DNA of 64,000 bases from the NCBI RefSeq assembly GCF_000203935.1, contig NC_008573.1, forward strand, positions 214,943 through 278,942, given 5' to 3'. The notes beneath the pieces were generated by a model. It ran no database searches, was not told where the DNA came from, and saw only the letters and a program-made list of their open reading frames with translations. The position numbers and the translations under genes were made by a program. The DNA comes from Shewanella sp. ANA-3. GTDB lineage: Bacteria > Pseudomonadota > Gammaproteobacteria > Enterobacterales > Shewanellaceae. Each line of letters begins with the position of its first letter. Position 1 is the stretch's first letter. Shown here in pieces: positions 34,317 to 43,699 of this stretch.

Positions 34317-37304
34317 TTAATCAACCAGCAACTCAAATGACATTGGTTTAACCTGCTTGGTCAAATCCAGCTCAAAGCTTCCCAATCTGCCCAAGTGCTC
34401 GGTATGGTACGGCGAGAATGCGGCCATGAGGTCGCGGGTGATATTGTGGCCCTCCGACTTCAACTGGTTAAACACTTCCGTCATCGCGTTCACGTTGTAT
34501 AGGATTGTGAAGTTCGCCAGCAAATGATTGTATTTCACGATTTTGCTTTGCTCATGCTTTAGGTTAGCGGGAATTTTTCCGGCATTCGCAAAAAACAACC
34601 AACGTGCAAACTCGTTGAACTCCTCACTCTTACAGGTCGCTGCCTGGATCGTTTTGCGTAGATCAACATCGGTGATGTATTCCAAAAGGAACATAGTTCT
34701 GACCACTCGCCCGAGTTCGCGGAACGCAAAATACAGCTTGTTTTTCCGGTTCTTGGTGCCGAACCGGCGCAGGATTGTCGAGGCGGTAATTTTTCCTGCT
34801 TTAACGGACATAGCTGTTCGCATCATATCCGCATAGTGCTTTTCAATAAGGTCCCACTTGATAGGCTCTTTGAACAAGGACTGAATATGCTTAAGCACCA
34901 TAGCGCGGTCAGGCTTGTAGAAGCTGAGATCTTTAATATTTCGGATACGCGGCATGAGCTTGATGCCCAGTAGGTACGCCAGGCCAAATACCGGTGTTGA
35001 TTGCGCCTGCGTATCCCCGTGAACGGTGTCTGGATTAAAATCTGATTCGTCGTTGAGCAGACCGTCCAGGATATAAATCGCCTCGTAGACACCACAGGGG
35101 ATAAACCGGCTGAACAACGCAATGTAGGTATCTGAGACGTGGTAATAGGCAATGCCGCCATAGCTGCCGTAACGAATATGGTATTCCGATAGTAAATTAT
35201 CTTCGTAGAGATCCCAGAGCTTGCCATCAGCGGACACACTGTTGCCCGAACCCCAACACTCAATGAGCCGGTATTTCTTGTACTCGCTGTTGATCTTAGC
35301 AATCGCTTTATCGAGACGGGCTTCCGTAGTGCGCTTTAAGTTAAGCCATGCAACTTGCTTGCGCGACACACCCTGCACGGATCGCACGGTTTCGGTAGGG
35401 CCAATATTGGTGCCGTAACAAAACACCGTCAGAACAAAACGTAACACCGGGTCGCTGATACGTGACTCGAAACCCGACAACGGGCCAAAATGTTTGTTCA
35501 AGTTCAACCATTTTTCGACATTAATGATTACATCGAGCAGGTTGATCTTGTCCAAGCGATCGCGCAAGAGCGCTCCAATTTCTTCGACCTCTGGCGAAGG
35601 TTGATCCGGTTTTGGTTTACCGATAATCAGGTTCCCGTTTTCTATACGGACCAGTTCATCCTCTGGAAATTGGCTATCAGCTTTCTGGCAGCTCGCCTCC
35701 ATGGACTCCTTCAGTGTTCTTGCAAATTCAGTATCACCGGCGATAAGTCCTACCTCCTCGCAATAGGTAGGCAGCTGCGCCTCGTATTCTTCCCAGGTGA
35801 TCATTTGCTCCCGGTAATCATCGAAGGTTTCACTGTAGGGAATGAACAAGTCACCGGTACTCAGTTCTTCGGCGATCCGTTCAAACACACACAGCTCAAA
35901 ACAGGTTTTATTGACCTCGGTGACTTGCGCTGATTTAGTCGATTTTCCTGTGACCAGTTTCCACCAGCTTTCGCGAATCCAGCGAATGTTGATGACATTT
36001 TTGGAGGATGGATCGTTTGGATCACTTTGAATGGACAGGAACTCGGCGCGCCGTTGTTTGTATTTCAAAATAAATTGAAATGCATTCAGCAGATCCTTGT
36101 CTTCCGTGGACGAAGCCAGATTGAGTATTTCAATCGTGCGAAACAACGTTGATCGCTGCTTTTTGTAGAGTTGAACCATGAACGGCAAGTAGTTGTTACC
36201 CGCGAACGCCATGTAGTGTTCACACATTTGCAGCAACTGATCGCTGTTCTTTCCTAGGACAGGATCAAAAGCTGACACCGATTCGGGTTTATCCAAATAA
36301 ACCTTGACCGTTCCAGTCAGCACAGAAATCAAATGATCAGTTTGCTTTTGATGGTCTGCAAGGTATTTCTCCAACAGTTTCTGCGCCGAGCGATCCATTT
36401 TTAACAGCAGTTTGATAAAAATATCGGCGGCATTATCCAGAGTTCGTGCGTATTGGTGTCGGATTAAAACGATGACCAGAGCGAGTCGCTTGTTCAGCTT
36501 TAGCTTCATCAATTCGGCGTAATCCAGGGCCTTGGCCTCGTCGATAAACTGCTGGTGTTTCACCGGTGGCAACCCCAAATCCGCAGGCAGTAGTGTTTGC
36601 AGGGAGGTCAGCCATTCCAGGTAGTGGATGTACGCATGGATATTGCGAGGAGTTGGGCGTTTCGGTTCATTTTTCAGCGTGCTCCAGCCAAAACCATTCG
36701 GCCCGGTGCTGGAACGGAGAATATCCGTGATGCACTGGCGACTTTCAGCCGTCAAAAATTCACACAGTTGACCGTAATACCGGGTGTTGACTTCCGCTCT
36801 GGCTGTTTGGCAGATTCGCTCAAGCACGCTGAACGCTGGCAACTCGTATCGCTCCTTGACCAAGTATTCCAACGTGACATTGATGATATCCGGCAGGGCT
36901 TCTTTAGTTGTTGCCGCCTCTTGCGCCCAACTCTTTGTTAATCCGGAGGTCTTGGCTGCATCGTAGGGTTTTATATCGAGATAACGTCGAATCAGTTTTA
37001 CATGACGATCCTTTGCCCCTGACACGTAATAGGTTTGAAGATCCTTGAATGATGCTCTTGAACGACACTGGCTTTTGATGTGTGCGATGATGACGTTTGG
37101 AATTTCACCCAATGTGACAAATCTGCCTAATCGTTGGGTCGTCTTTAACTGGATTAGTAATCCCAGAAAGGAAGTGCTCGCCCGTTTGCAATGTTTCACA
37201 GCAAACTGCTGCTCTTCCGGTGTCGGTGTGTAGACATCCCCTAACTCGACATGCGTGATATCTGACTTGATCCGCGGATAGGCTGTCTGGTAAATGGCCG
37301 CCAT
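34317..37304 (-). CDS. tnpA: Tn3-family transposase TnpA
   Basis: 995 residues, the full length for the family. The N-terminal DNA-binding part is followed by the DDE catalytic region, with TVHGDTQAQSTPVFGLAYL (aspartate) and, later, the NHLLANFTILYNVNAMTEV segment typical of Tn3 TnpA C-termini. It starts near the chr cargo and ends 29 bp from the left inverted repeat. No frameshift is visible, so the element is probably still mobile. Confidence 0.93.
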   Translation of the reverse strand: MAAIYQTAYPRIKSDITHVELGDVYTPTPEEQQFAVKHCKRASTSFLGLLIQLKTTQRLGRFVTLGEIPNVIIAHIKSQCRSRASFKDLQTYYVSGAKDRHVKLIRRYLDIKPYDAAKTSGLTKSWAQEAATTKEALPDIINVTLEYLVKERYELPAFSVLERICQTARAEVNTRYYGQLCEFLTAESRQCITDILRSSTGPNGFGWSTLKNEPKRPTPRNIHAYIHYLEWLTSLQTLLPADLGLPPVKHQQFIDEAKALDYAELMKLKLNKRLALVIVLIRHQYARTLDNAADIFIKLLLKMDRSAQKLLEKYLADHQKQTDHLISVLTGTVKVYLDKPESVSAFDPVLGKNSDQLLQMCEHYMAFAGNNYLPFMVQLYKKQRSTLFRTIEILNLASSTEDKDLLNAFQFILKYKQRRAEFLSIQSDPNDPSSKNVINIRWIRESWWKLVTGKSTKSAQVTEVNKTCFELCVFERIAEELSTGDLFIPYSETFDDYREQMITWEEYEAQLPTYCEEVGLIAGDTEFARTLKESMEASCQKADSQFPEDELVRIENGNLIIGKPKPDQPSPEVEEIGALLRDRLDKINLLDVIINVEKWLNLNKHFGPLSGFESRISDPVLRFVLTVFCYGTNIGPTETVRSVQGVSRKQVAWLNLKRTTEARLDKAIAKINSEYKKYRLIECWGSGNSVSADGKLWDLYEDNLLSEYHIRYGSYGGIAYYHVSDTYIALFSRFIPCGVYEAIYILDGLLNDESDFNPDTVHGDTQAQSTPVFGLAYLLGIKLMPRIRNIKDLSFYKPDRAMVLKHIQSLFKEPIKWDLIEKHYADMMRTAMSVKAGKITASTILRRFGTKNRKNKLYFAFRELGRVVRTMFLLEYITDVDLRKTIQAATCKSEEFNEFARWLFFANAGKIPANLKHEQSKIVKYNHLLANFTILYNVNAMTEVFNQLKSEGHNITRDLMAAFSPYHTEHLGRLGSFELDLTKQVKPMSFELLVD

Positions 37305-37467
37305 CGATCCGCTACTTTGTTAATGGCAGTTTCAGTTGGGACAGTTTTCGCAGGTGGGCTAGTTGCAGGTTTCTGGTCGCCATTTGGTTTTCTCTTAATT
37401 TAGTCACACGTCACTCAGCGCCGGATCAATAACGTCCGTGTCCTTGATTGGTTGCGCCGAAGCGAAT

Positions 37468-37494
37468 GGTATGCCCCCTAAGAGAAGGCATACC
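37468..37494. terminator. Hairpin after chrC-type gene
   Basis: GGTATGCC (37468-37475) pairs with GGCATACC (37487-37494) 11 bp downstream of the superoxide dismutase stop, closing the chrBAC operon before tnpA. Confidence 0.6.
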
Positions 37495-37504
37495 AATAGC
37501 GTTT

Positions 37505-38254
37505 TTAGGATGTTGTCTTCGTGTGAGTGGCTTGGAGCCGATGAGCAACCTCATCCCAATTAATATTATTGAAAAAAGCATCAATATATTTACCGGCAGC
37601 CGCGCCAAAGTCCATGTGATAAGAATGTTTATACATATCCATGACCAACAACGGAACTGTGCCTACCGGGAAATGTGCGTGATCACCCATCCAATAATTT
37701 TCCAGCTTATTGAAATGCGTGTTATACCCCAGAACAACCCACCCGGAACCACCGCCCAAGCCTTGAGCGATTTTGCGGAATTCGGTTTCCCAGCGATCAA
37801 AAGTACCAAATTGTTTGGCGAAAGCTGAGCGTAATTCACCATCGGCTTTGCCATTACCGCCCAGGTTATCAAAATATAATTCGTGCAAAATGACCGAGCC
37901 TGTGCGAATCAAATGCTCCCGCTTGAGATCATTGTAGAGAAACGCTGGCGTGTCGGGGTTTGCGAGTGCCTGACTCAACTGATCATTCACCGCATTCAAT
38001 GTTTTTACCGAACCGCTGTAATTGTTAGTCCAATGCGACTCGATCAAATTGGCAGAAAGGCCTTTTAATTTTGCGGCATTGAAGGATAAAGGTTTTGGTT
38101 TTATTTCGGTGATCATCCAATTTGCTCCTTTAGGTGCTGCCTGAGACGACGATTCAGCTGCGCTAACATTTGATGCCGATGCAATAAGCAACCCTGCGGC
38201 AGCGGTCGCACTGGTAGCCAGGAAATCACGTTTGTTTTGGTTAAAATCATTCAT
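37505..38254 (-). CDS. chrC: Exported Fe/Mn superoxide dismutase (ChrC-like)
   Basis: About 249 residues from ATG 38254 (GGAGG upstream). An N-terminal Tat-like signal (NKRDFLATSATAAAGLLIAS) precedes a superoxide dismutase domain with the metal ligands in LIESHWTNN, VILHELYFDNLGG and LVMDMYKHSYHMDFG. It removes superoxide formed during chromate reduction, probably in the periplasm. It is third in chrB-chrA-chrC. The exported form is noteworthy, as many ChrC proteins lack a signal. Confidence 0.88.
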   Translation of the reverse strand: MNDFNQNKRDFLATSATAAAGLLIASASNVSAAESSSQAAPKGANWMITEIKPKPLSFNAAKLKGLSANLIESHWTNNYSGSVKTLNAVNDQLSQALANPDTPAFLYNDLKREHLIRTGSVILHELYFDNLGGNGKADGELRSAFAKQFGTFDRWETEFRKIAQGLGGGSGWVVLGYNTHFNKLENYWMGDHAHFPVGTVPLLVMDMYKHSYHMDFGAAAGKYIDAFFNNINWDEVAHRLQATHTKTTS

Positions 38255-38307
38255 TGGTTTTCCTCCGTTAAGTGTAAGCAATGAGTTCGAGCAGATCGAA
38301 AGATGAC

Positions 38308-39675
38308 TTAATTAATCCCCATTAACGACACCGCAAGCCCAACAAGCGCCGACATGCCAATCACCTTCATCACATTCATTTTGTAACGAAATAATGCGAT
38401 ACCCGCTGCAACAGCAATTACCGCTGATATCCATTCAAACCGCCCATCAAAGCCTTCTGGCCACAAAATGTGGTAACAGAAAAACAGGGCGAGATTCAAG
38501 ATCACACCTACCACCGCCGCCGTGATGGCCGTGAGTGGCGCAGTGAATTTCAAATCATTGTGCGTCGTTTCAATAAAGGGGGCACCCGCAAAAATAAAAA
38601 TAAACGAGGGCAAGAAGGTAAACCAGGTGACAATGGTGGCGGCTACTGCGCCCGCGAGAAATACCATGTCGGTGCCAAATACGGCTTGTACATATCCCCC
38701 AATAAAACCGACAAAGGCCACCACCATAATCAGCGGCCCTGGTGTGGTTTCACCGAGCGCGAGGCCATCGATCATTTGCGTGGGCGTGAGCCAACCATAG
38801 TGGCCGACCGCACCCTGATAAACATAGGGCAATACCGCATAGGCACCACCGAAAGTGAGTAGTGCCGCTTTGGTAAAGAACCAGGCCATTTGTGTCAGTG
38901 TGTGATCCCAACCGAAATAACTCCAAAGTGCAAACAGCGGAACAGCCCAGAGTAATGCACCGGAGATCAAGATCATGCTGAAACGCGACCAGCGGAACAT
39001 GGCGTGCGCGGGCGTGGGTGTGTGATCATCGAATAACGCGGTGCCGAAGGATTTATCAGCCTTGCCATGGCCACCGCCGCTGTTGAAGTAGTCAGGTAGA
39101 AACCGCCCACCCAAATAACCAATCAGTGCCGCTGCAATCACGATGTAAGGGAATGGGATATTGAGTGCAAAAATGGCCACAAACGCGGCGGCAGCAATCG
39201 CCCACATCACATTATTTTTCAACGCGCGTGAACCAATGCGATGGGCGGCATGCACGACGATGGCAGTCACCGCCGGTTTGATACCGTAGAACAAACCGGC
39301 TACCCAACTTACGTCGCCGTAAGCGATATATACCCACGAGAGTCCAATCAAAATGAAGAGTGATGGCAACAAAAACAGCACACCCGCCACTATACCGCCC
39401 CAGGTACGATGCATTAACCAGCCAATGTAAGTGGCAAGTTGTTGCGCCTCCGGACCAGGCAACACCATGCAGTAATTGAGCGCATGCAAAAACCGTTTTT
39501 CGCTGATCCAGCGCCGGCGCTCCACCAGCTCCTGGTGCATGATGGCTATTTGGCCTGCCGGGCCACCAAAGCTGACAAACCCGAGCTTTAACCAGAAACG
39601 GAAGGCTTCCCAAAAACTGACCGGCGCAGGCGCTTCAACCGGCTGGTGAGCTATTAATTCGGTGGTGTTACTCAT
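38308..39675 (-). CDS. chrA: Chromate efflux transporter ChrA
   Basis: About 455 residues from ATG 39675 (AAGGAA upstream; a longer upstream frame overlaps chrB). Two homologous halves of about six membrane helices each, with the CHR motifs [18 protein letters not shown] and, in the second half, [20 protein letters not shown] and [14 protein letters not shown]. It exports chromate from the cytoplasm. It overlaps the chrB stop by 8 bp. Long-chain CHR family. Confidence 0.95.
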   Translation of the reverse strand: MSNTTELIAHQPVEAPAPVSFWEAFRFWLKLGFVSFGGPAGQIAIMHQELVERRRWISEKRFLHALNYCMVLPGPEAQQLATYIGWLMHRTWGGIVAGVLFLLPSLFILIGLSWVYIAYGDVSWVAGLFYGIKPAVTAIVVHAAHRIGSRALKNNVMWAIAAAAFVAIFALNIPFPYIVIAAALIGYLGGRFLPDYFNSGGGHGKADKSFGTALFDDHTPTPAHAMFRWSRFSMILISGALLWAVPLFALWSYFGWDHTLTQMAWFFTKAALLTFGGAYAVLPYVYQGAVGHYGWLTPTQMIDGLALGETTPGPLIMVVAFVGFIGGYVQAVFGTDMVFLAGAVAATIVTWFTFLPSFIFIFAGAPFIETTHNDLKFTAPLTAITAAVVGVILNLALFFCYHILWPEGFDGRFEWISAVIAVAAGIALFRYKMNVMKVIGMSALVGLAVSLMGIN

Positions 39676-40606
39676 GGTGTGTTTCCTTATTTGTAAAAGC
39701 AGCCAGTAAGGCATCGAAGACACCATTAGCCGTGGCGATGAGTTGATCGTCGTCATGAATACTGTTGCGCAATCCCCACAGGATTTGCTCCAGCCCACTG
39801 GCTTCACTGGGCTGGATACCCCCTACGTCCAGAAAATGCACCAAGGCCCCCAAGCGCGTTAAGCCGGGGTGATCGAGCCTAAAACTGTCAAGCAGAACCT
39901 CAAAAGTGACCTTGCCATTCAGGTGAGTGAAACTGGCTCCGTCAAAATCAAAGCCCAGCGCATCGGCGGGACAATCCTTCGGTGCTTGCAACCACACAAA
40001 GCGAGCCTCCGGATCGATAAAACGGCGGATTAGCCAGGCACAGGCAAGGCGATCCACCCAGGGACGTTGACGGGTTGCCCATAACCGCCCGCGATAGAGG
40101 CTGATATCCAACCGTGGGATTTCACCGGTGTGCTCATGGGGTTCGTTGGGCGATAACTGGCGATTGAGCTGAAGTTCAAGCTGTTGCAGCGCCTGCTGGG
40201 TTTGTGCCTGCGCTTCACCGGGGAAAAAATCCGTTGCGGCGATAGCGGTGAAGTTTTTGCGCAGTTTACGCAGCTGTCTGGTTGCTTCTTGCAGGGAACT
40301 ACTGGCCAATTCTTTTATTGGGGGCAGCTCGTGTAAAAGATGGGCGTAATCATCCTGACGATCAAACAGGCCGCTGAATTGGCCAGCATCTTCGGTATCG
40401 ACCAGGAGCACATAGGCTGAGCCTTCACTTGCCTCTACTTCTTGCAGCAAGCCATCGAACAATTGCTGATGTTCTGGTCGATGGGGAAGCAGATAAACGC
40501 CGTCACGCAATACTGCTGCACCGGAGGACTTGAGGGTTCGCCATACCCGCATACGCACTGTCGCGTTTTGGGTGGGCAGGGATAAGATCAGTAATACCCA
40601 TTTCAT
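39668..40606 (-). CDS. chrB: Chromate-responsive regulator ChrB
   Basis: 312 residues. The ChrB family has an N-terminal winged-helix-like part ([20 protein letters not shown]) and a C-terminal domain ([20 protein letters not shown]). It controls the chr operon in response to chromate. The ATG has no ribosome site: a perfect 10-bp dyad arm (ATATTGTAGA) reaches up to the start codon, so the operator sits on the translation start and the mRNA may be leaderless. First gene of the operon. Confidence 0.92.
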   Translation of the reverse strand: MKWVLLILSLPTQNATVRMRVWRTLKSSGAAVLRDGVYLLPHRPEHQQLFDGLLQEVEASEGSAYVLLVDTEDAGQFSGLFDRQDDYAHLLHELPPIKELASSSLQEATRQLRKLRKNFTAIAATDFFPGEAQAQTQQALQQLELQLNRQLSPNEPHEHTGEIPRLDISLYRGRLWATRQRPWVDRLACAWLIRRFIDPEARFVWLQAPKDCPADALGFDFDGASFTHLNGKVTFEVLLDSFRLDHPGLTRLGALVHFLDVGGIQPSEASGLEQILWGLRNSIHDDDQLIATANGVFDALLAAFTNKETHHE

Positions 40607-40650
40607 ATATTGTAGATTTAGTTACACAAAGGTAGGAAAGTCTACAATAT
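40607..40650. promoter_or_regulatory. chrB operator dyad
   Basis: ATATTGTAGA (40607-40616) and TCTACAATAT (40641-40650) form a perfect 10-bp inverted repeat separated by 24 bp, directly upstream of chrB. TACAAT, read on the minus strand, could be the -10 element. Confidence 0.75.
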
Positions 40651-40763
40651 TTTATCGATGGTGTACAGCGGCCAGAATGATCCATGATCGTGGCGGTAAC
40701 ATTACCAGCTTTGGTATTTGGGTTTGGCCCGATACATTGATTCTGCCCCGAATGTTGACCGAA

Positions 40764-41771
40764 TCATTCAGCATCCATCAGGGTTGCCATCTTCTCCATT
40801 AAGATAATTGACGCATTATTGCTGAGCTGCTGGCCTTCCTCGATATACTCCCAGACGGTGGCATCGCTCTTCCAGCCGCCTTGTTTCTTGATCAACTCAA
40901 AATCCACTCGCTCACGCGCTGCCGATGTGGATAACCCTCTACGGAAACTGTGGCTACTGAGTTCAGGCACAAAATCAAACTCACAGGCTTGCCCCAGCGT
41001 TTTGAGCAAAGCATTGACCGCACCTGGAGCCAGCGCTTTTTCCTGAATGTGATCCCAGCGGTTGGTGGGACGAAACACCGGACCGCTGGTGATGCCCGCT
41101 GCATCTAACCAAGTTTTCACGGCGGTAGCCGGACAACAAGCGGCCTTTCCGTAAGGTAAAGCTCGCATTAAACCCATGCCTTGCTGGTCGGTCTTGGAGC
41201 GCGGCAACCGGATGAGCAGCCCCTCCGGCTCCCAAACCAGATCATTGACCTGAAGAGCAACCAGCTCACTGCGACGCAAGGCGCCGAAGAACCCGGTGAG
41301 TACCAAGGCAATATCCCGGTATTTCTTTTTGTTGTCCGGTAAGTGCCGCAAGTAATTTACTAGTTGGGCGATGTGCTCCAAGCGCAACGCCTTGGCCTTG
41401 CGCTTGGGCTGTCCATGGGTGCGGCGAATGCCCTCCATGGTTTTACATACCAGCGGATCACGAACCGGGTCAGTCAACCCTTGGTAGTGGTGCCATTGGC
41501 TAACGGCCGTGAGGTGAAGGGCGAGAGTCCGGCTATTCAGCACATCGGCCTTGGCCACCAGGTAACGCACCAGGGTATCCCGATCCGTGGGCAACCGCCC
41601 GCCCCATTTTTCGAACTGCCGAATCGCTGAACGGTAGGCTGTTCGCGTGTTATTGGAGGTCGCCGCTTGCAGATAGTGGCGCAGTGAGTCGGATTCTGCC
41701 AGCGACGGCAAAACTGATTGCTCACTACGTAATGGCGAATCCGATGTGAGTTTGGGTGTGTAGTTATCCAT
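40764..41771 (-). CDS. tnpS: TnpS-like tyrosine recombinase (cointegrate resolution)
   Basis: 335 residues from ATG 41771 (AAGGG upstream). Catalytic blocks GFFGALRRSELVALQ, LSSHSFRRGLSTSAA and VWEYIEEGQQ show the tyrosine recombinase fold; the N-terminal core-binding domain is present (TRTAYRSAIRQFEKW). In Tn4651-type elements TnpS resolves cointegrates with TnpT. Its divergent partner, the central dyad and its place inside a Tn3-type element fit this. It is not close to the other two recombinases in the window. Confidence 0.85.
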   Translation of the reverse strand: MDNYTPKLTSDSPLRSEQSVLPSLAESDSLRHYLQAATSNNTRTAYRSAIRQFEKWGGRLPTDRDTLVRYLVAKADVLNSRTLALHLTAVSQWHHYQGLTDPVRDPLVCKTMEGIRRTHGQPKRKAKALRLEHIAQLVNYLRHLPDNKKKYRDIALVLTGFFGALRRSELVALQVNDLVWEPEGLLIRLPRSKTDQQGMGLMRALPYGKAACCPATAVKTWLDAAGITSGPVFRPTNRWDHIQEKALAPGAVNALLKTLGQACEFDFVPELSSHSFRRGLSTSAARERVDFELIKKQGGWKSDATVWEYIEEGQQLSNNASIILMEKMATLMDAE

Positions 41772-41850
41772 GGTTATCCCTTTTCTGTGGGTCGCTGGAA
41801 GGCACCAATGTACTGGTGTTACAAACATCAATTTTTCATTTCTCACTCAT

Positions 41851-41880
41851 AACCCACGATAACATTCATTATCGAAGGTT
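41851..41880. promoter_or_regulatory. Resolution core site between tnpS and tnpT
   Basis: AACCCACGATAA (41851-41862), 6-bp CATTCA, TTATCGAAGGTT (41869-41880): inverted 12-bp arms (10 of 12 match) around a 6-bp spacer, as for a tyrosine-recombinase crossover site. A second short dyad (ATTAC...GTAAT) lies near 41930-41950 and could bind TnpT. Confidence 0.72.
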
Positions 41881-41976
41881 ACTATTTAATTTTTATTGGC
41901 TGCATAAAAGTCAATATATTATGTTATATTACGTGCTATGTAATACGTTACTAAATAATCACCGAGGGAAACTGTC

Positions 41977-43032
41977 ATGGCTCGCGCCGGAATCACTTAC
42001 TACGATGTCTCGAAAGCCGCAGAGGCTATCAAAATCCAGAACCAGGAGCCTACCGTAGATCGTGTCCGCGAGCATTTGGGAACCGGCAGCAAAAGCACCA
42101 TTGCACCACTACTCAAGCGCTGGCGGTCAGATAATGGGGAGGTGGTCGATGTGAGCGGGTTGCCGAATGATCTCGTCGAGGTAGTAAAAGCCTTACATGA
42201 ACGGGTTCAGCAGATGGCCGACCAGCGCATCGCGCAATCCCGCGACGAATTCAAGGCATCGAATGATCAACTCCGGAAAGAATTGACTGAGGCCCGTAAC
42301 AGCATCGCGCAGCTTACCGACCGCCAACAGGATCTGAACGCCCAGCTATCGCAAATTACCGAAGCAAAAGCCCTGCAAAGCAAGTCCCTGGAAGATGTAC
42401 GCATTAAGCTAGCAACGGCAGAGGCTCAACGCGACGAAGCCCTTTCACGAACTGCTGAATTAAAGGAAAGCGTTGCAGAACTCAAGCAGGAAAATAAGGA
42501 TATTCGTGATCACTTTGAACACTACCAGCAACGCACCGCCGAAGATCGGCAGCAGGAACGCGAGCAATTCCACGTGGTTAACCAGGGCCTGAAAGACCTG
42601 ATTCAAGACCTGCAACACCGGCTCATCCAAGCCGAGTCAAGCGCGTCCGAACTGATAGACACTAATGCGCACTTACAACGACAAACGCATGAGCTCGAAC
42701 AGGCCAATGCGATGAACAAAAGCACCTTGGATAGACAAGTGGTCGATATCGAGAACTTGGAGCATCGACTTAACGACGCCTCGGCAAAAAGCCGGGAGCA
42801 GCAACATAAAAGTGAACAACTGGCGGATAATATTGCCGCACTTACCAGCCAGAAAGCAGATGCCGATAAGCAAGTGGCCGTACTATCCCAAGCATTGGAG
42901 GCCACTAAAACGGATCTGATAGTCTCTCAGAATAGAGTGGAAGCTCTGTCCGATGAGAACAGGTTGATTCTTCAGGAAAAAGCGGTGATTCAGGGACAGT
43001 TTAAGCAGCTTCAGGATTCGCTATCTCGGTAA
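41977..43032 (+). CDS. tnpT: TnpT-like coiled-coil DNA-binding protein
   Basis: 351 residues. The N-terminal 70 residues match the KfrA/plasmid replication region DNA-binding domain (ITYYDVSKAAEAIKIQNQEP, REHLGTGSKSTIAPLLKRW). The rest is one long coiled coil rich in E, Q, K and A with many heptads (residues about 75-345). TnpT of Tn4651-type transposons has the same layout and helps TnpS at the resolution site. It is divergent from tnpS and ends 54 bp before the right inverted repeat. Confidence 0.85.
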   Translation: MARAGITYYDVSKAAEAIKIQNQEPTVDRVREHLGTGSKSTIAPLLKRWRSDNGEVVDVSGLPNDLVEVVKALHERVQQMADQRIAQSRDEFKASNDQLRKELTEARNSIAQLTDRQQDLNAQLSQITEAKALQSKSLEDVRIKLATAEAQRDEALSRTAELKESVAELKQENKDIRDHFEHYQQRTAEDRQQEREQFHVVNQGLKDLIQDLQHRLIQAESSASELIDTNAHLQRQTHELEQANAMNKSTLDRQVVDIENLEHRLNDASAKSREQQHKSEQLADNIAALTSQKADADKQVAVLSQALEATKTDLIVSQNRVEALSDENRLILQEKAVIQGQFKQLQDSLSR

Positions 43033-43086
43033 GGATTTTATCCAGCCTTTGTCAGAAAAGCTAAATGAATCAATGTCTTATTTGCA

Positions 43087-43124
43087 AAGTGGCTAATTCC
43101 AACGCTTTTACCGGCCGGACCTCT
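43087..43124 (-). repeat. Transposon inverted repeat, right
   Basis: Reverse complement starts AGAGGTCCGGCCGGTAAAAG, as on the left. Followed by ACCTG, the likely target-site duplication. Confidence 0.93.
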
Positions 43125-43129
43125 ACCTG

Positions 43130-43510
43130 AATGCAAGCAAAATTGTGGCCAAGGCACTGAACTTGATTGGCGATGAATTTAACAGAGCAACCCATGATTG
43201 GAACGGTGTTATATCAACGATCAAGTATCAATTATGTAATGGCTTAACGCGGGAAGAGTACAAGGCGACGGTGGGCTCCCTGGTGCCAGCCTATGTTTTC
43301 GACCAATCAATTTTGGAATGGTGGAAGCCAAACCCTGAGAACTTCAAATTGATGCTAACAATGGCATTAGAAAAGATGCAAGAAAATTTGAAGTTTATTG
43401 AAACACTGTACCAATCAATTCAACAAGTAGAGAAATTTGCCACATGTCAAGCAACCAATAAGATGACCTTGGGCGCAAGATTAGCGGCATTGAAGCAAAA
43501 GGCCGCGTAA
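43130..43510 (+). pseudogene. DndC-like gene, 3' part after transposon
   Basis: 126 codons in frame with the 5' part once the transposon and one ACCTG copy are removed. They read NASKIVAKALNLIGDEFNR and end with RLAALKQKAA. ATG or GTG codons nearby (GTG 43145) could start a separate product, but the composition and frame continuity indicate the displaced C-terminus. A 16-bp perfect hairpin follows 48 bp downstream. Confidence 0.8.
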
Positions 43511-43558
43511 TTTGTTTAATTGGTATTTAGAGGGTGGAGAGTTCAATTGTCACTGGTG

Positions 43559-43598
43559 TAATAATGGTAATCAACAGAGATATTGATTACCATTATTA
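43559..43598. terminator. Large perfect hairpin
   Basis: TAATAATGGTAATCAA (43559-43574) pairs with TTGATTACCATTATTA (43583-43598), a perfect 16-bp stem with an 8-nt loop. AT-rich; it could be a terminator after the DndC-like gene or a protein-binding palindrome. Confidence 0.6.
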
Positions 43599-43699
43599 AT
43601 GTGTCGATTAAGAGTCAAAATTTAATTATGGATAAAATTATTTGTATGTTTGGGTCAGATACATCAGAAGAAATAACTGAATCAATTTATCCTACCAAC

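Larger units (their letters stand above)
34251..43124. mobile_element. Tn3-family chromate-resistance transposon
   Basis: 8.9 kb bounded by 38-bp inverted repeats (37 of 38 identical; 34251-34288 and 43087-43124). Contents: tnpA, chrC-type superoxide dismutase, chrA, chrB, tnpS-type recombinase, resolution core and tnpT-type gene. ACCTG occurs at 34242-34246 and 43125-43129 and is the probable 5-bp target duplication; 4 extra bases (TTGG) precede the left repeat. The element sits in the DndC-like gene. Cargo order resembles TnOtChr-type chrBAC clusters; the resolution system is of the Tn4651 kind. Confidence 0.88.

Noticed and set aside
37312..37383. 23-codon leader-like frame upstream of tnpA (MATRNLQLAHLRKLSQLKLP)
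   Set aside because: Plausible but no strong ribosome site or conservation evidence; left out as a gene.
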